NCBI GenBank assembly: GCA_942486035.1
Contig: CALNXK010000043.1
Coordinates: 1,313,501-1,377,500, forward strand
Length of the DNA stretch: 64,000 bases
Reading direction: 5' to 3'
Origin: Porites lobata
Lineage: Eukaryota > Cnidaria > Anthozoa > Scleractinia > Poritidae
The position numbers and the translations under genes were made by a program. Positions 55,038 through 64,000 of this stretch are shown here, one piece after another. The number at the start of each line of letters is the position of its first letter. Within the stretch, counting starts at the first letter, position 1. The notes beneath the pieces are model-generated. The model was not told the origin of the DNA and did no database searches. It saw only the letters and a program-made list of their open reading frames with translations.

Positions 55038-55690
55038 CATTATTATCATCATCACTATCATCAGTACTGTCATCAAAATTAACCCTCCTTTCTCACTATC
55101 AAAGCTTTTAAAGTTATGATTAAGTCCTTAGCTTCTATGTACGCAAGATTTAAACCAACGTTAGCAGTTCAGAAGCAGTGAAAATGATCAGTAATAATTG
55201 GTTTGTTGGCTCTGCAGTTACGCTGCAATCAGAATGACATACTTGACTACAGGTTGTCCACCGTTCTATCATCAGAAGTGATCATATGCAAATTCCCATC
55301 AAGTTGGCGGCAAATCTTTAGAGAGCTTCTTTGATTTACATCAAGGATGGAATTTCTTAGGATAGAAATTTCTTACGATTGCGGTGTCTTTAAAGGATAT
55401 AGAACGAGGAATACAATGTCTGAAGAAAGCTTTTCTTCTATTAAGCCACATTCCAAGCTGGTTGAGAATATGCTTGTTTGAGTCGAAAGACCAAATAGTT
55501 TTCAGTACGGAACCTGAAGCTTTCCGTGGAGTAGGCAGTGTTACTAATCTCAAATTATATTTTAATTCCTTTTGTAAAAACTCATTTTCATAGTCCTTAC
55601 AATTCCCTGGTAAAAGAAAAATAAACTTGAACCAAGGAGAATTTTGGCTCATTTTGTTCTTTTGCTATTCTGCTGGGGAAATTGAAGCTG
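55038..55690. other. Intergenic, nothing recognised
   Basis: Starts with (ATT/ATC)n microsatellite-like DNA. A 103-codon minus-strand frame (55341-55652) shows no motif and is not supported. Confidence 0.35.
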
Positions 55691-55694
55691 AATA

Positions 55695-56400
55695 ATAATA
55701 TCAACTTTCATGGAGCCAAAACCTGCACTACAATCAAACAGAGTAATCCTGCTGCTCCAAGTATTTCTTACGTCATCAATCCCGATAGTAGTGAAGGTCT
55801 GGCCCACTTTGTTGTCTCTTGTAACATGACAGACAAGAATGGAGTTGGTGTGACAGTTGTCAGTCACGCTAGTGCAAACAGAATGCTAGTTGACTGCTAT
55901 GAGCCAGCTGGATGTTACTTGCGCAATATAAGCTACCTCTCAGGAAGTGTATAGTAACGAGTGTTCAACAACTGGCCAAACTGGACGATATATCCGCACA
56001 CTGCGAGCACTTTATCAAGCACGAATGTCTTGACTCACAGCTCCTCAATGGTCCAGGCAGCACAGGTTATATGCGTGATTGGTGGGTATCACACGACGGC
56101 AGGGCGATGACATATTGGTGAGGGGGAATTATACTCCTTGTGCGGGTTAAATCGATCACGCGCAGATCCACGCTATGGATGCAATTGTGACATAAATGAT
56201 TATGTCTGGCGGGAGAACAGAGAACTGCTTTCAAATAAGACTGAACTTCCTGTGATTCAACTGAGATTTGGTGATACGGGAGAAGCTGGAGACGATGAAC
56301 GAGGCTACCACGCCCTTGAAACTGAAGTGTTATGGCACAAATTGAGAGTGTTGCAAGTTATACATGTCAGACAAGTACTAATGAAAGAAAGAGTGCATCA
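55695..56400 (+). pseudogene. Contactin-associated-protein-like fragment
   Basis: Three frames in succession give one continuous extracellular domain of the fibrinogen-related type found in contactin-associated/neurexin-IV-like proteins. Motifs are SNPAAPSISYVINPDSSEG and VSCNMTDKNGVGVTVVSH, then HCEHFIKHECLDSQLL and DWWVSHDGRAMTYW, then DPRYGCNCDINDYVWREN and LPVIQLRFGDTGEAGDD. Frame shifts occur near 55940 and near 56120, with no splice signals at those places, so this is a decayed copy and not exons. The last shift lies after a TGA. The uninterrupted layout suggests a retrocopy or a single-exon duplicate. Confidence 0.65.
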
Positions 56401-57470
56401 AAGCAAAAAATCAAACGTCTTTTAAATCTGTTAAGAAACTAGAATCTATGGTACTTAAGTATAAAATACCTTACTTGCGTAAATTGAACACAGCTGGCTT
56501 ATGTAGTCGTTTTGGGAATTGAGTTTGAAGAAGGCAGGGAATTAATCCTCGTCTACGCCAGTCAGGTCTTTTTATGTAAAAAGAAATTTTAGCCTCGTCA
56601 TTAACTGAGATGTACCGTGGTTTACGAGATAGCAATCAAAAAGGATAAAACTCATTATTGTTTTTTGATTGTTATATTGTTTTGGTATAACAAAAAAGAA
56701 AGGTACTTAGCTAAAAGAAAAAACTACGACTTTTTTATTAATATTATTTTTTTATTATTATTATTTTATTTATTTATTTGTAACGCAATAGTAAAAATAC
56801 AAAAATTGTAAGATAAGTAAAAAAAAGGAGAAGTAGAGAAGAGACCTAATACAAACTATAAGAAGCTTAGGCCTCCTTGAACCGCGCTCTATAGCTGTTT
56901 ACATCAAGTGATGCAAACTATGGCGCAAGGTCTAAGGCGGTGGAAATGATTTAAGATCATTTTTTATATTTACTTATTAATTTCATCTTTAGCATTGTCA
57001 AGTGAAACGTTTTTCCTTGAAAAAAAAAGGCTGAAGACTTTAATTACTGAACTCGTTTTGTGGTCTTTAAACTATTGTGTCTTCTCTGAGCTACACTTAC
57101 TGAAAAAAGAAAATTGAAGCAGATGGATATGGATACTAACAAAATGTCATTCCATGTCAGTAATCTGATGTTAAACTAAGTCCGGTGCTCAGATTGACTG
57201 GCCTGGCTTTTTAGTTCTTAACTCAAGACGTAAAAGGAAGTAAAAGAAGTCAAATGATGGATCGAGTTCATAGAGTACGTGAACTTAATACCAGATGAAA
57301 ATGAAAAAAATCGCATCATTTCTTTTTCGCACACAAAATGACATTTTAAGGCGTTATGATTTTACTTTCAACTAACCACCTACTGGATCAATTAAATATT
57401 GGCACTCACTGAGTTTTTAAATTTCAAAATGGCTGTAATTAAGTGGTAATTGAACTTCTTGTCGTGCAAT
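56401..57470. other. AT-rich intergenic DNA
   Basis: No gene. T-rich (TTATT)n-like sequence at 56730-56785. Confidence 0.4.
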
Positions 57471-57564
57471 TTTGGTCTGAAATCATGCTCGTGATTTCAA
57501 ATCGAACTCTCGCTGCGCACTCGTCCGATTTTAAAATCACGCGTTTGGCGGATTTCAGACCAAA
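57471..57564. repeat. 94-bp palindromic element (TTTGGTCTGAAATCA ends)
   Basis: TTTGGTCTGAAATCATGCTC, GTGATTT and the mirrored AAATCACGCGTTTGGCGGATTTCAGACCAAA fold into a stem of about 30 bp. No clear target duplication. Confidence 0.6.
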
Positions 57565-57983
57565 TGCACTCCACTAACACGTTTTTTTTTCACTGTCACG
57601 CCATCAAAAATAAAAACAAAACGGTAAATTCCAGAATCTGAGAAATTAAATGAGGTTAATATAGAAAGACTCTCACCAAGATTCAGGTCAGTGTGATTTT
57701 TCATGTGAGAAACATTCCAAGAAATTGTTTACCCAAATTAATAGAGTTTCCTATATGGAGACGCCATGTTGGTGCCCATCCAGATGGGCACCAACAGAAA
57801 CCAACAGAAACATCTGTCACTGACTTTTGCTAGGAAAACGTGAATTCATCTCTCAAGGAACTTATAAACATTTTAAAATTAATACCCTTCCTAATAAAAT
57901 GACTGTTAAAACGGCAAAATCCCCCAAAATAAGTCACTTTTTTAACCTACATGACAGCTCTGTCGCCCGCCATCTGGATGCTG

Positions 57984-58014
<31 letters not shown>

Positions 58015-58219
58015 CTGTATCACAAAACGGAGAGCTTTTCGAAGTGAAAATCTGTGTAAATTTCATTTTTTTAACTGCTCTAGTACTTCATGAAAGTAAA
58101 CAATTAAAAGGATCGATAGCCAAATGGGTCTAAAAAACGCAGCCCGCCCTAGCCGCCTGATTGGGCGTCGCCCAGATAAAATACGAGATAAACTCTATAT
58201 GGAATAATTATTGTTAACA
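57565..58219. other. Intergenic with a small perfect hairpin
   Basis: TTGGTGCCCATCCAGATGGGCACCAA (arms TTGGTGCCCAT/ATGGGCACCAA) lies near 57770-57795. Nothing else recognised. Confidence 0.4.
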
Positions 58220-58400
58220 GGGCTGGGTCGCATTACCGTCTAATTTTTATTTTGGCTGGCTCAAAAAAAAAAAGTAACTCAACCGGAAACCAAAATCAAA
58301 TTGACAACCTTAGGGTCGCATTTCAACCAGGTTAAAATAAAAAACGTCAATCACGCAGGCAATCTCACAGCCGGCAAATTAACATTCCCGCGAACTAACC

Positions 58401-59635
58401 ATGCGGCCGAACAGGACACTTTGCATCGCGATTATAGTCCTGTTGTTTTCAGCTATTCAACAACAACAAAATCAACTGCTTGCTTTTGTTTTGCTGATGG
58501 AAAGATGGATAAATAGTTGCAACAGATTGCTTGCTGCTTCCTTGAGAGCACGAAATCGCCGTTTGCGGCAATTACGACGAGCGCCATACGCATGGTCACT
58601 TCCACGTCCCAATGAATCTTGGTTCGGAATACACTATCACGATCTCACCATCCCAGAAGATTTTTTTCGGCAGCAGCTGCGAATGAATAGAGCAACCTTC
58701 AATACGGTTCTTGACGTATTAGGTGCTAGAATTGTACGACAAAACTCACGATTTAGAACTTGTTTATCTCCTGCTAAAGTACTTGCTATTGGACTGTATC
58801 GTTTGGCTCATGGAAATTCCTATCTAACAATCGGCCCGACCTTCAATGTTGGCAAATCAACAGTAATAGAAGCTGTGCAAGATGTGGTGGGAGCTCTTTA
58901 TGAACTTCGGGATGACCACATCAAATTTCCAGAGACCCTTGCAGAACTTAACGCATCAATACAATCGTTTGAAGAACTATCTGCCTTGCCAAACATTGTA
59001 GGTGCAATTGACGGTTCTCACGTAAGGATAAAAGCGCCATCGGACAGTGCTGCTGACTACTTTAGTAGATATCAGCAGCATGATTTTATTATACAAGCTG
59101 TCGTCAATGGGAAAAAAGTGTTCACAGATTTGCTTGCGGATTTCCTGGCAGTATGCACGATGCTCGCGTTTTGCGGGGAAGTGCTATCTTCAGAAGAGCA
59201 GAAGAGGGAGAGATTCTTACTGCGCCTACCGTAATTGTGGGTGGTAGAGAAATAACCCCTTATCTTGTTGGAGATAGTGCCTACCCTCTAAGTCCTTGGT
59301 TGATGAAGCCTTACCCCGAGGGAACAAGAGACCCACAAGAGATAACTTTCAATAAGGAGCTCTCTTCTGCCAGAGTACAAGTTGAATGTGCTTTTGGTAT
59401 GTTGAAAAACCGTTGGAGGATCTTGCAGAAACGCTTTGACAGCGATATAGAATTCGCGATTAAAGCCACAATCGCCTGTGCAGTACTGCATAACATTTGT
59501 ATCCGAAATAATGATGCCTGGGATGAGGATGATGACAATAATGACGACGACCCGGAGCCTGGAAACATATCGCCAAACAGAATACGAGATGGGGATGACA
59601 TAAGAAATATACTCAAAGACTTTGTATCAAGTTAA
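58401..59635 (+). pseudogene. PIF/Harbinger transposase (one frameshift)
   Basis: The ATG at 58401 opens 277 codons and the frame 59153-59635 gives the rest. Domains: hydrophobic/helical N-terminus, helix-turn-helix-like region (LSPAKVLAIGLYRLAHGNSY, FNVGKSTVIEAV, residues ~122-160), then DDE_Tnp_4 endonuclease with NIVGAIDGSHVRIKAP (first Asp, D204), GSMHDARVL and GDSAYPLSPWL, and VECAFGMLKNRWRIL (Glu). The frame shifts at about 59130-59150: FTDLL is followed in the other frame by CGFPGSMHDARV, which fits a one-base deletion. An acidic tail (DEDDDNNDDDPE) ends the protein. Otherwise intact, so recently active or mobilised in trans. Confidence 0.88.
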
Positions 59636-59973
59636 ATACTACAAGCTTTAAGTTGATTTTAAGACGGTTTTATTCAAGATTATAGGTTCTCATAAATGTT
59701 AAAATGATATCAAGGAAATTATAGTGTCGTGTCCGTATGAAAAAAGGTACAATGCAATGTACATCAGTTTATATTTCTTGTTACTGTTATCATCCACTTT
59801 TCCTTTTTTTTTCAATTAATAGAATCGACAATGTATATTTTCATTGCATACAGAAAAATATGAAATATAGAATTTTAATGGCAGTTATAAATTAATTTTC
59901 AGGAAAAGCTTAACTTGTATTTGACTTTTTTTCAGTTTATGAAATATATTGTTGTAGATCACATAATGCTGTT

Positions 59974-60849
59974 TCAGTTGTTATTGTTCTTCAAAAAATT
60001 GGTTAAAGCACCTACAAGAGCGTTCATCGTGTTTAACTGTTGTTCCTGTACCCGGTTAAAATTGGCCATAAATGAACTCATTTCTTTGCGCTGCTCATCC
60101 ATGCCTGAAAATGCTGCTTTAAACATTTCCTTCTCCTCGTCGTTTTTTACTTCTTCCCTTGCTCTCTTCCTGCTCATTTTTCTTTGGGTTCTTTTCACTT
60201 TTTTGCTGTCTTCGCCTTCAGGGATCTCCTCTTCATTGTTTGCTTCCACAACGGCATAAACACCAGAGCTGGAACCAGCTTGAGCAACGTGACGGAGTGT
60301 CACGCCATCTCTGCAACCGAGAGTTTCGTCGATCTCCTCGTAGAAGATCGACTGTTTTCGATTTCCCCCGCTCTGGTTCCTGTTCCAATCTTTCGCAGCC
60401 TTGTAACGGTCGATCCAGTACTTCATTTTCTTTTGGCATTTGTCGCTAGTTTTCTTAGTACCACATTTGGCGCTCAGCTCACGTGCGATCCGTTCTCACA
60501 CTTTTCTAGCGTCCTTGCTCTCTAGGTAATCGAAATTTTCTGCCCAAAGACGGACCAGCAGCGATTTCTCTTCCTCACTCCACTTTTCATATGACTTTTT
60601 TCCCGAGTTTCCACCTGTAGAAGCGGAATCTGGCGAGCCACTGGCGTTGCTTGTGCAGGGAGACTCGAATGCACTGGACTGGCTAGCTGACTGATTTTCA
60701 GGGTTCGCTGGTTCGGGCCCTATAAATTGCAGGAACGGTGGCGTGCCTCTAACGTCTTGCTGATGTGGATAAAAATCGTTAGCTGGCAGCGAATGACTGT
60801 AAAATCCTGGAAAATTTGTGTAGGGGAAGAACAAATCTCGCCCGTCCAT
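59974..60849 (-). pseudogene. Harbinger-associated Myb/SANT-like protein (one in-frame stop)
   Basis: The ATG at 60847-60849 begins MDGRDLFFPYTNFPGF. A Ser-rich linker precedes a Myb/trihelix-type domain, KWSEEEKSLLVRLWAENF, interrupted by a TGA at 60496-60498, then ERIARELSAKCGTKKT, KCQKKMKYWIDRYKAAKDW and SIFYEEIDETLG. A basic/acidic coiled coil and an Asn-rich end follow. In the family this protein binds the transposon ends and recruits the transposase to the nucleus. TGA could have come from a TGG Trp codon by one change. Confidence 0.82.
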
Positions 60850-61175
60850 AATTTTATGTACGCAAGGAACACGTCAGCGTGTAATGGAGAGATTTCCCGC
60901 TCTTTTTTATTTCTATCTTTTGACCTTTACGTCACACGCGAGCACAAAATGACAACTTTTGACAGCACCGGATGCGGTTCCCTTTGTTTGAAAAAAATTT
61001 GGCAAAATCGGCTAGCCCCACCCAAGCACACCGGCGTCTTTGATGGTTTTCTCAGATTTTGAAATTTTTTGAAAAACGCAAACGTTGGGTCGCATTAGAA
61101 AATGCGTGTGTTGACAGATTTTAATCCCTAGAGTAAACAAACCTCAACAAAAGCGGCCGTAATGCGACCCACGCC

Positions 61176-61845
61176 TTAGGTTATACTTAACTTATGGCAT
61201 ATTCTTACATAAGAGATAACATGCAACGTGACTTGAAGCTTTACACATGAATCGGCATGAAACACAAAAATCCTGGATCAATTTAGCTTTCTGGGAAACT
61301 GCCCACCTACCCCTCCCCTATGCTAACATTAGCACTTACTTTTTACTTAGGGCAAAATGATGGCTTAGGAGAGGGGTAGGTGTGCAGTTTCCCAGAAACC
61401 TAAAGTAACCCAAAATCCTATTTGTGCCAAATATTCAATCTATTAAATCTGTTGCCTTTTTCTAGTTTAGTGGCCGACCCATGGTGAAGGGATCGGAGGG
61501 TTCCCGACGATAATATATCCATTAGACAACTGCTTTGAACTGGGATAATTACTAGCGAACATGCTTGCATTTTTAAACATTGTAGCTTTAAAACTACACT
61601 TGTGTCGCACGTTTTAATAAAGGCACTTGTTGAAATTGACGAAATATGCATGGCCGTTGGGGGTTGGGGGGGGGAGCGCTCCTCTCCTCCAGAAAAGCAA
61701 CTTCTGCGAACCGGAAGAAAGGGCAAACAATTTTCGTAACCTAACCCTTTTTGTTTCGTTGTGGACCAATCAAGTAATCCTTACCATAATCGATGTGATG
61801 TTGATAGGCTGTCAAACAATGATCAATTGTTTCGATTTCGAACGC
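61176..61845. other. Intergenic, nothing recognised
   Basis: A long inverted pair around GGAGAGGGGTAGGTGGGCAGTTT (61260-61400; left CAGCTTTCTGGGAAACTGCCC-like, right GTGCAGTTTCCCAGAAA) suggests another small foldback element. No gene. Confidence 0.4.
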
Positions 61846-61853
61846 TGACGTCA
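61846..61853. promoter_or_regulatory. CRE-type palindrome TGACGTCA
   Basis: A perfect TGACGTCA lies 20 bp before ATGs at 61874 and 61883. It is the consensus of CREB/ATF factors. Function depends on there being a gene start here. Confidence 0.35.
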
Positions 61854-61873
61854 TGCTAACTTATTAGCGATAT

Positions 61874-62316
61874 ATGGTTGCAATGGACACATCAGCTGAC
61901 ACATCAAGATTCCTGTGAGTAAAGATTTGCTTTCTTTTCCTTATCATTTATAGATACTTGAGCATAACTTACTTTGTAGGTATGCTATGTGGTTAACCCT
62001 TGTATTGCGTAAGGGGTCTGCAAAAATCAATAACCAGCTAAAGATTAAATGAATGAAGGGTACAACAATGATTGATGCAATTGTTCTACATAATTTTAAA
62101 CTATTTTATTTAAATTGCGTAATTTCTACAAAAATTTCAGTCATTATATAATCTCCAAAATCATGATAACTGCATTCAGTTTCAACAGAATTATGGTGAA
62201 TGTCCTCCTGATTATGATCAATATTTTATTTCACAGAAACTGAAATATCGAGTAAAAACGCCGAGCAGGCACAATATCGCGTCAATCGCCTCCTTCAAGC
62301 GTTAAGTCTCTTTCAG
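61874..62316 (+). other. Possible 5' exons of an unidentified gene
   Basis: From the ATG at 61874, 13 codons (MVAMDTSADTSRF..) run to a strong donor, CT|GTGAGTAAAG, at 61915. At 62236 TTTATTTCACAG is a strong acceptor; 80 bases later TTTCAG|GTTTGT is a donor. One frame of this second piece is open and protein-like (TEISSKNAEQAQYRVNRLL, QALSLFQ). The phase of the two pieces does not match, so the first could be non-coding or the model is wrong. Confidence 0.25.
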
Positions 62317-62429
62317 GTTTGTTTACAATTTTAAATTTTTTTCATCCTAAAGTATTTAAAATTCAAACTCTCAGAGAAGAATCAGACTTCAGTAGAGTTT
62401 TGCCCTGACGTGCTAAAACAACTCGACCC

Positions 62430-62590
62430 TGACCAGGACAACAACAACAACTTTATTTGTTCCCGACAGTATACAGAAATATGGCAGAGGAGCACAAGCT
62501 GCCCCAAATAACTATAGGAGCTAAAGATCTGTGGATCTGTTAATAAACCATTATTACTATTATTATTATTATTATTATTATTAACACCCA
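62430..62590 (-). repeat. LINE 3' end with microsatellites
   Basis: CAACAACAACAACTTTATTT at the left reads as an AAATAAAG(TTG)n tail on the minus strand, as for the LINE at 23488. An (ATT)n run lies at 62550-62582. No coding part remains. Confidence 0.4.
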
Positions 62591-63663
62591 AACACAAAAC
62601 ACACGCCCACACATGCGCACTCAACACCAAAGCAAACAAAATAAAGAAAGTTAAGGATGTCAAAGTAGAAAAACAACCGAAAGCAGAAGAATTATGGCAA
62701 TTATGGTGTTAAAATACTTTACAATGTTCAGTAGTTTTCAAGAAGAATTAGCTTGAGGTTTTTCTTAAAGCGTAGGAGAGGAAGAAGCTTTACATAAATA
62801 ATGCAAGTTGAAGAGTGAAAAACATTTAGACCTGTAAATAAAGTACTTGAATGTTCATAAAGTGAAAGTAATTATTCTTAATAGAAATTATTCTTAAAAA
62901 GGCGAAAAAAAAAACTTAAGGCAAAAATTTAGGATACAGTTTTTATACATTTATAAAAAACACCAAACCTCATTACCACCAAGGTCCGGAAGGCATTAGA
63001 TCCAGTTTCTATGTGGTTTGCGGCTTTTGATGAAACCCACTGCTCAGAACATTCTTGATAATCAAAATTACTGTTCCTAATAAGCTCTAAGGGGACCTAA
63101 AAGCTATCATGATGCTATTAAAGGCTGAGTTCTCATTGTATAACTTATTTTTGCATGGGCTCTAGAGAAAGTATAGAGTAAGTCATTCAGGTTCATAAGC
63201 GAATGATTTCGCCCGCCTGCGGCTAAAACTGGCTTTAATTTTCCAAATATTGTTGTGAAGATAGATAAAGATGTGTGGCCTCCAATATTGACCTCATGAA
63301 TGGTTTGGCCCCACGATATATAAGCAATGCCACGTTTTACTGTTTTCTACGATATGCAGAAGATCAAGAGATCTAAGAGAGCGAATCCCCCATACATGAC
63401 CCTCTTCCATGAAAATTATTTTCAATCTATTCTTGGTTCTATGTCATACTGCGTGGTAATTTTACGGACGCCACCTTACTGGTCGGTTAGAATGGCGTCA
63501 TGTAATTTTAAACTTGGCGGGTAATTCATTTCACTGCCGATCACGCACGCCAAGCGCGTGCAAACTTTCGTACTTTCGTCGACGAGTCAAAAGATTTATA
63601 CGTGGAATAATCTGGCCAGAGTAGCTGACGAAGACCAAAACGGTCCTGGCTTGTGGGAGTTCC
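62591..63663. other. Intergenic, weak LINE trace
   Basis: Around 63290-63330 one plus-strand frame reads LMNGLAPRYIS, similar to the LNGLAPxYL stretch near the C-terminus of CR1-like reverse transcriptases. No other part is recognisable. Confidence 0.3.
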
Positions 63664-63835
63664 CAGGGGCACCCAACGTAAATTTTCGGAAAATATCTGT
63701 TCGGAAGACGATTTGAGATCTAGAATTTTCGAAGCATTTGTTGTAAAATTTTTTGCTTGCCTACCTGTCCTAGGATTTTGGAACATCTAAAAAATGGTAT
63801 AATTGAAACTTTTTAACGGATTTTTACCCTAAAAT
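63664..63835 (-). mobile_element. Truncated relative of the 398-bp MITE at 20282
   Basis: CAGGGGCACCCAACGT, then ATATCTGTTCGGAAGACG, TTTGAGATCTAGAATTTTC and AACGGATTTTTACCCTAAAA match the reverse complement of 20500-20679. The other end is missing. Confidence 0.6.
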
Positions 63836-63944
63836 CGAAATCTGCTTAGCTGATGTTTTGATTCTCGGACAAGTCTCCCCTCCGGACATTTGTTTTATTT
63901 TCTTTCTTACCTAACTATTCATCTCTAAACGTGACATACCATAA

Positions 63945-64000
63945 AATTGCGAAAATAAGCCCCGGGTCTTATATTTTTCAAAGGCCCTTTTTGAGGGGCT
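63945..64000. repeat. Start of another repeat, cut by the window end
   Basis: AAAATAAGCCCCGGGTCTTAT followed by CCCTTTTTGAGGGGCT has the palindromic style of a MITE end. It is incomplete. Confidence 0.3.

Larger units (their letters stand above)
58220..61175 (+). mobile_element. PIF/Harbinger DNA transposon, nearly complete
   Basis: Ends GGGCTGGGTCGCATTACCG (58220) and GGCGTGGGTCGCATTACGG (inverse of 61175 side) are short terminal inverted repeats. Subterminal GGGTCGCAT copies lie near 58314 and 61086. It carries a transposase gene (plus) and a Myb/SANT-like gene (minus), tail to tail, the standard two-gene layout of the superfamily. No clean 3-bp target duplication is seen. About 2.96 kb. 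Confidence 0.88.

Noticed and set aside
1..64000. tRNA, rRNA, CRISPR arrays, operons and bacterial-type signals
   Set aside because: No tRNA cloverleaf with a GGTTCGA-type T arm and no rRNA stretch was seen. Direct repeats are microsatellites or transposons, and gene structure is eukaryotic, so prokaryotic features do not apply.

Overview
The window is animal nuclear DNA, most likely from an anthozoan cnidarian such as a stony coral. I infer this from intron-style splice signals, very dense AT-rich intergenic sequence, many palindromic MITEs, BEL/Pao and PIF/Harbinger transposons, a TPR-CHAT protein, a contactin-associated-protein-like fragment, and a 2A peptide joined to a herpes-tegument-like (C76-type) cysteine protease in a repeat family. 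No alignment was possible, so the taxon is an inference.

Region 1 (1-11.1 kb) holds two intronless histidine-phosphatase genes (1826-2488 and 7141-7803). They are tandem duplicates with 18 base differences in the coding part but much more diverged flanks. A possible third relic lies between them. The 8.9-11.1 kb stretch is packed with small palindromic elements, several inserted into one another, around a probable C-terminal exon pair (10258-10446).

Region 2 (11.6-15.4 kb, minus strand) is one long exon encoding about 20 TPR repeats followed by a caspase-like CHAT protease domain with its His and Cys present. An upstream exon is missing. The TPR array has an internal 9-repeat (1080 bp) duplication.

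Region 3 (16.4-30.9 kb) is repeat DNA. Two copies (A and B) of one transposon-like unit carry, on the minus strand, a 2A-protease gene and a separate small two-helix membrane protein. Copy A of the protease gene is split by a 2.6 kb foldback element inserted at TTAA. Copy B has lost the 2A/Cys part and has His to Pro at the presumed catalytic site. Only copy B keeps the membrane-protein frame open. Two truncated LINEs and a far-apart inverted repeat surround these.

Region 4 (29-40.9 kb) is the quietest. It contains candidate exons of a minus-strand gene (29287-29388, 31065-31237, 31886-31921), two small plus-strand ORFs (34614-34745, 34965-35144) and scattered MITEs.

Region 5 (40976-55032) is one complete but dead BEL/Pao retrotransposon on the minus strand, bounded by a perfect 5-bp target duplication (AATAT). 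A TIR element that itself carries a LINE interrupts its pol gene. A TTAA element interrupts its 5' LTR, and that element carries another TTAA-flanked element, which in turn carries two MITEs. This gives a four-level, datable stack.

Region 6 (55-64 kb) has a frameshifted contactin-associated-protein-like pseudogene, a nearly intact PIF/Harbinger transposon (58220-61175) whose two genes each show one inactivating lesion, and a possible promoter/5' exon near 61.85 kb.
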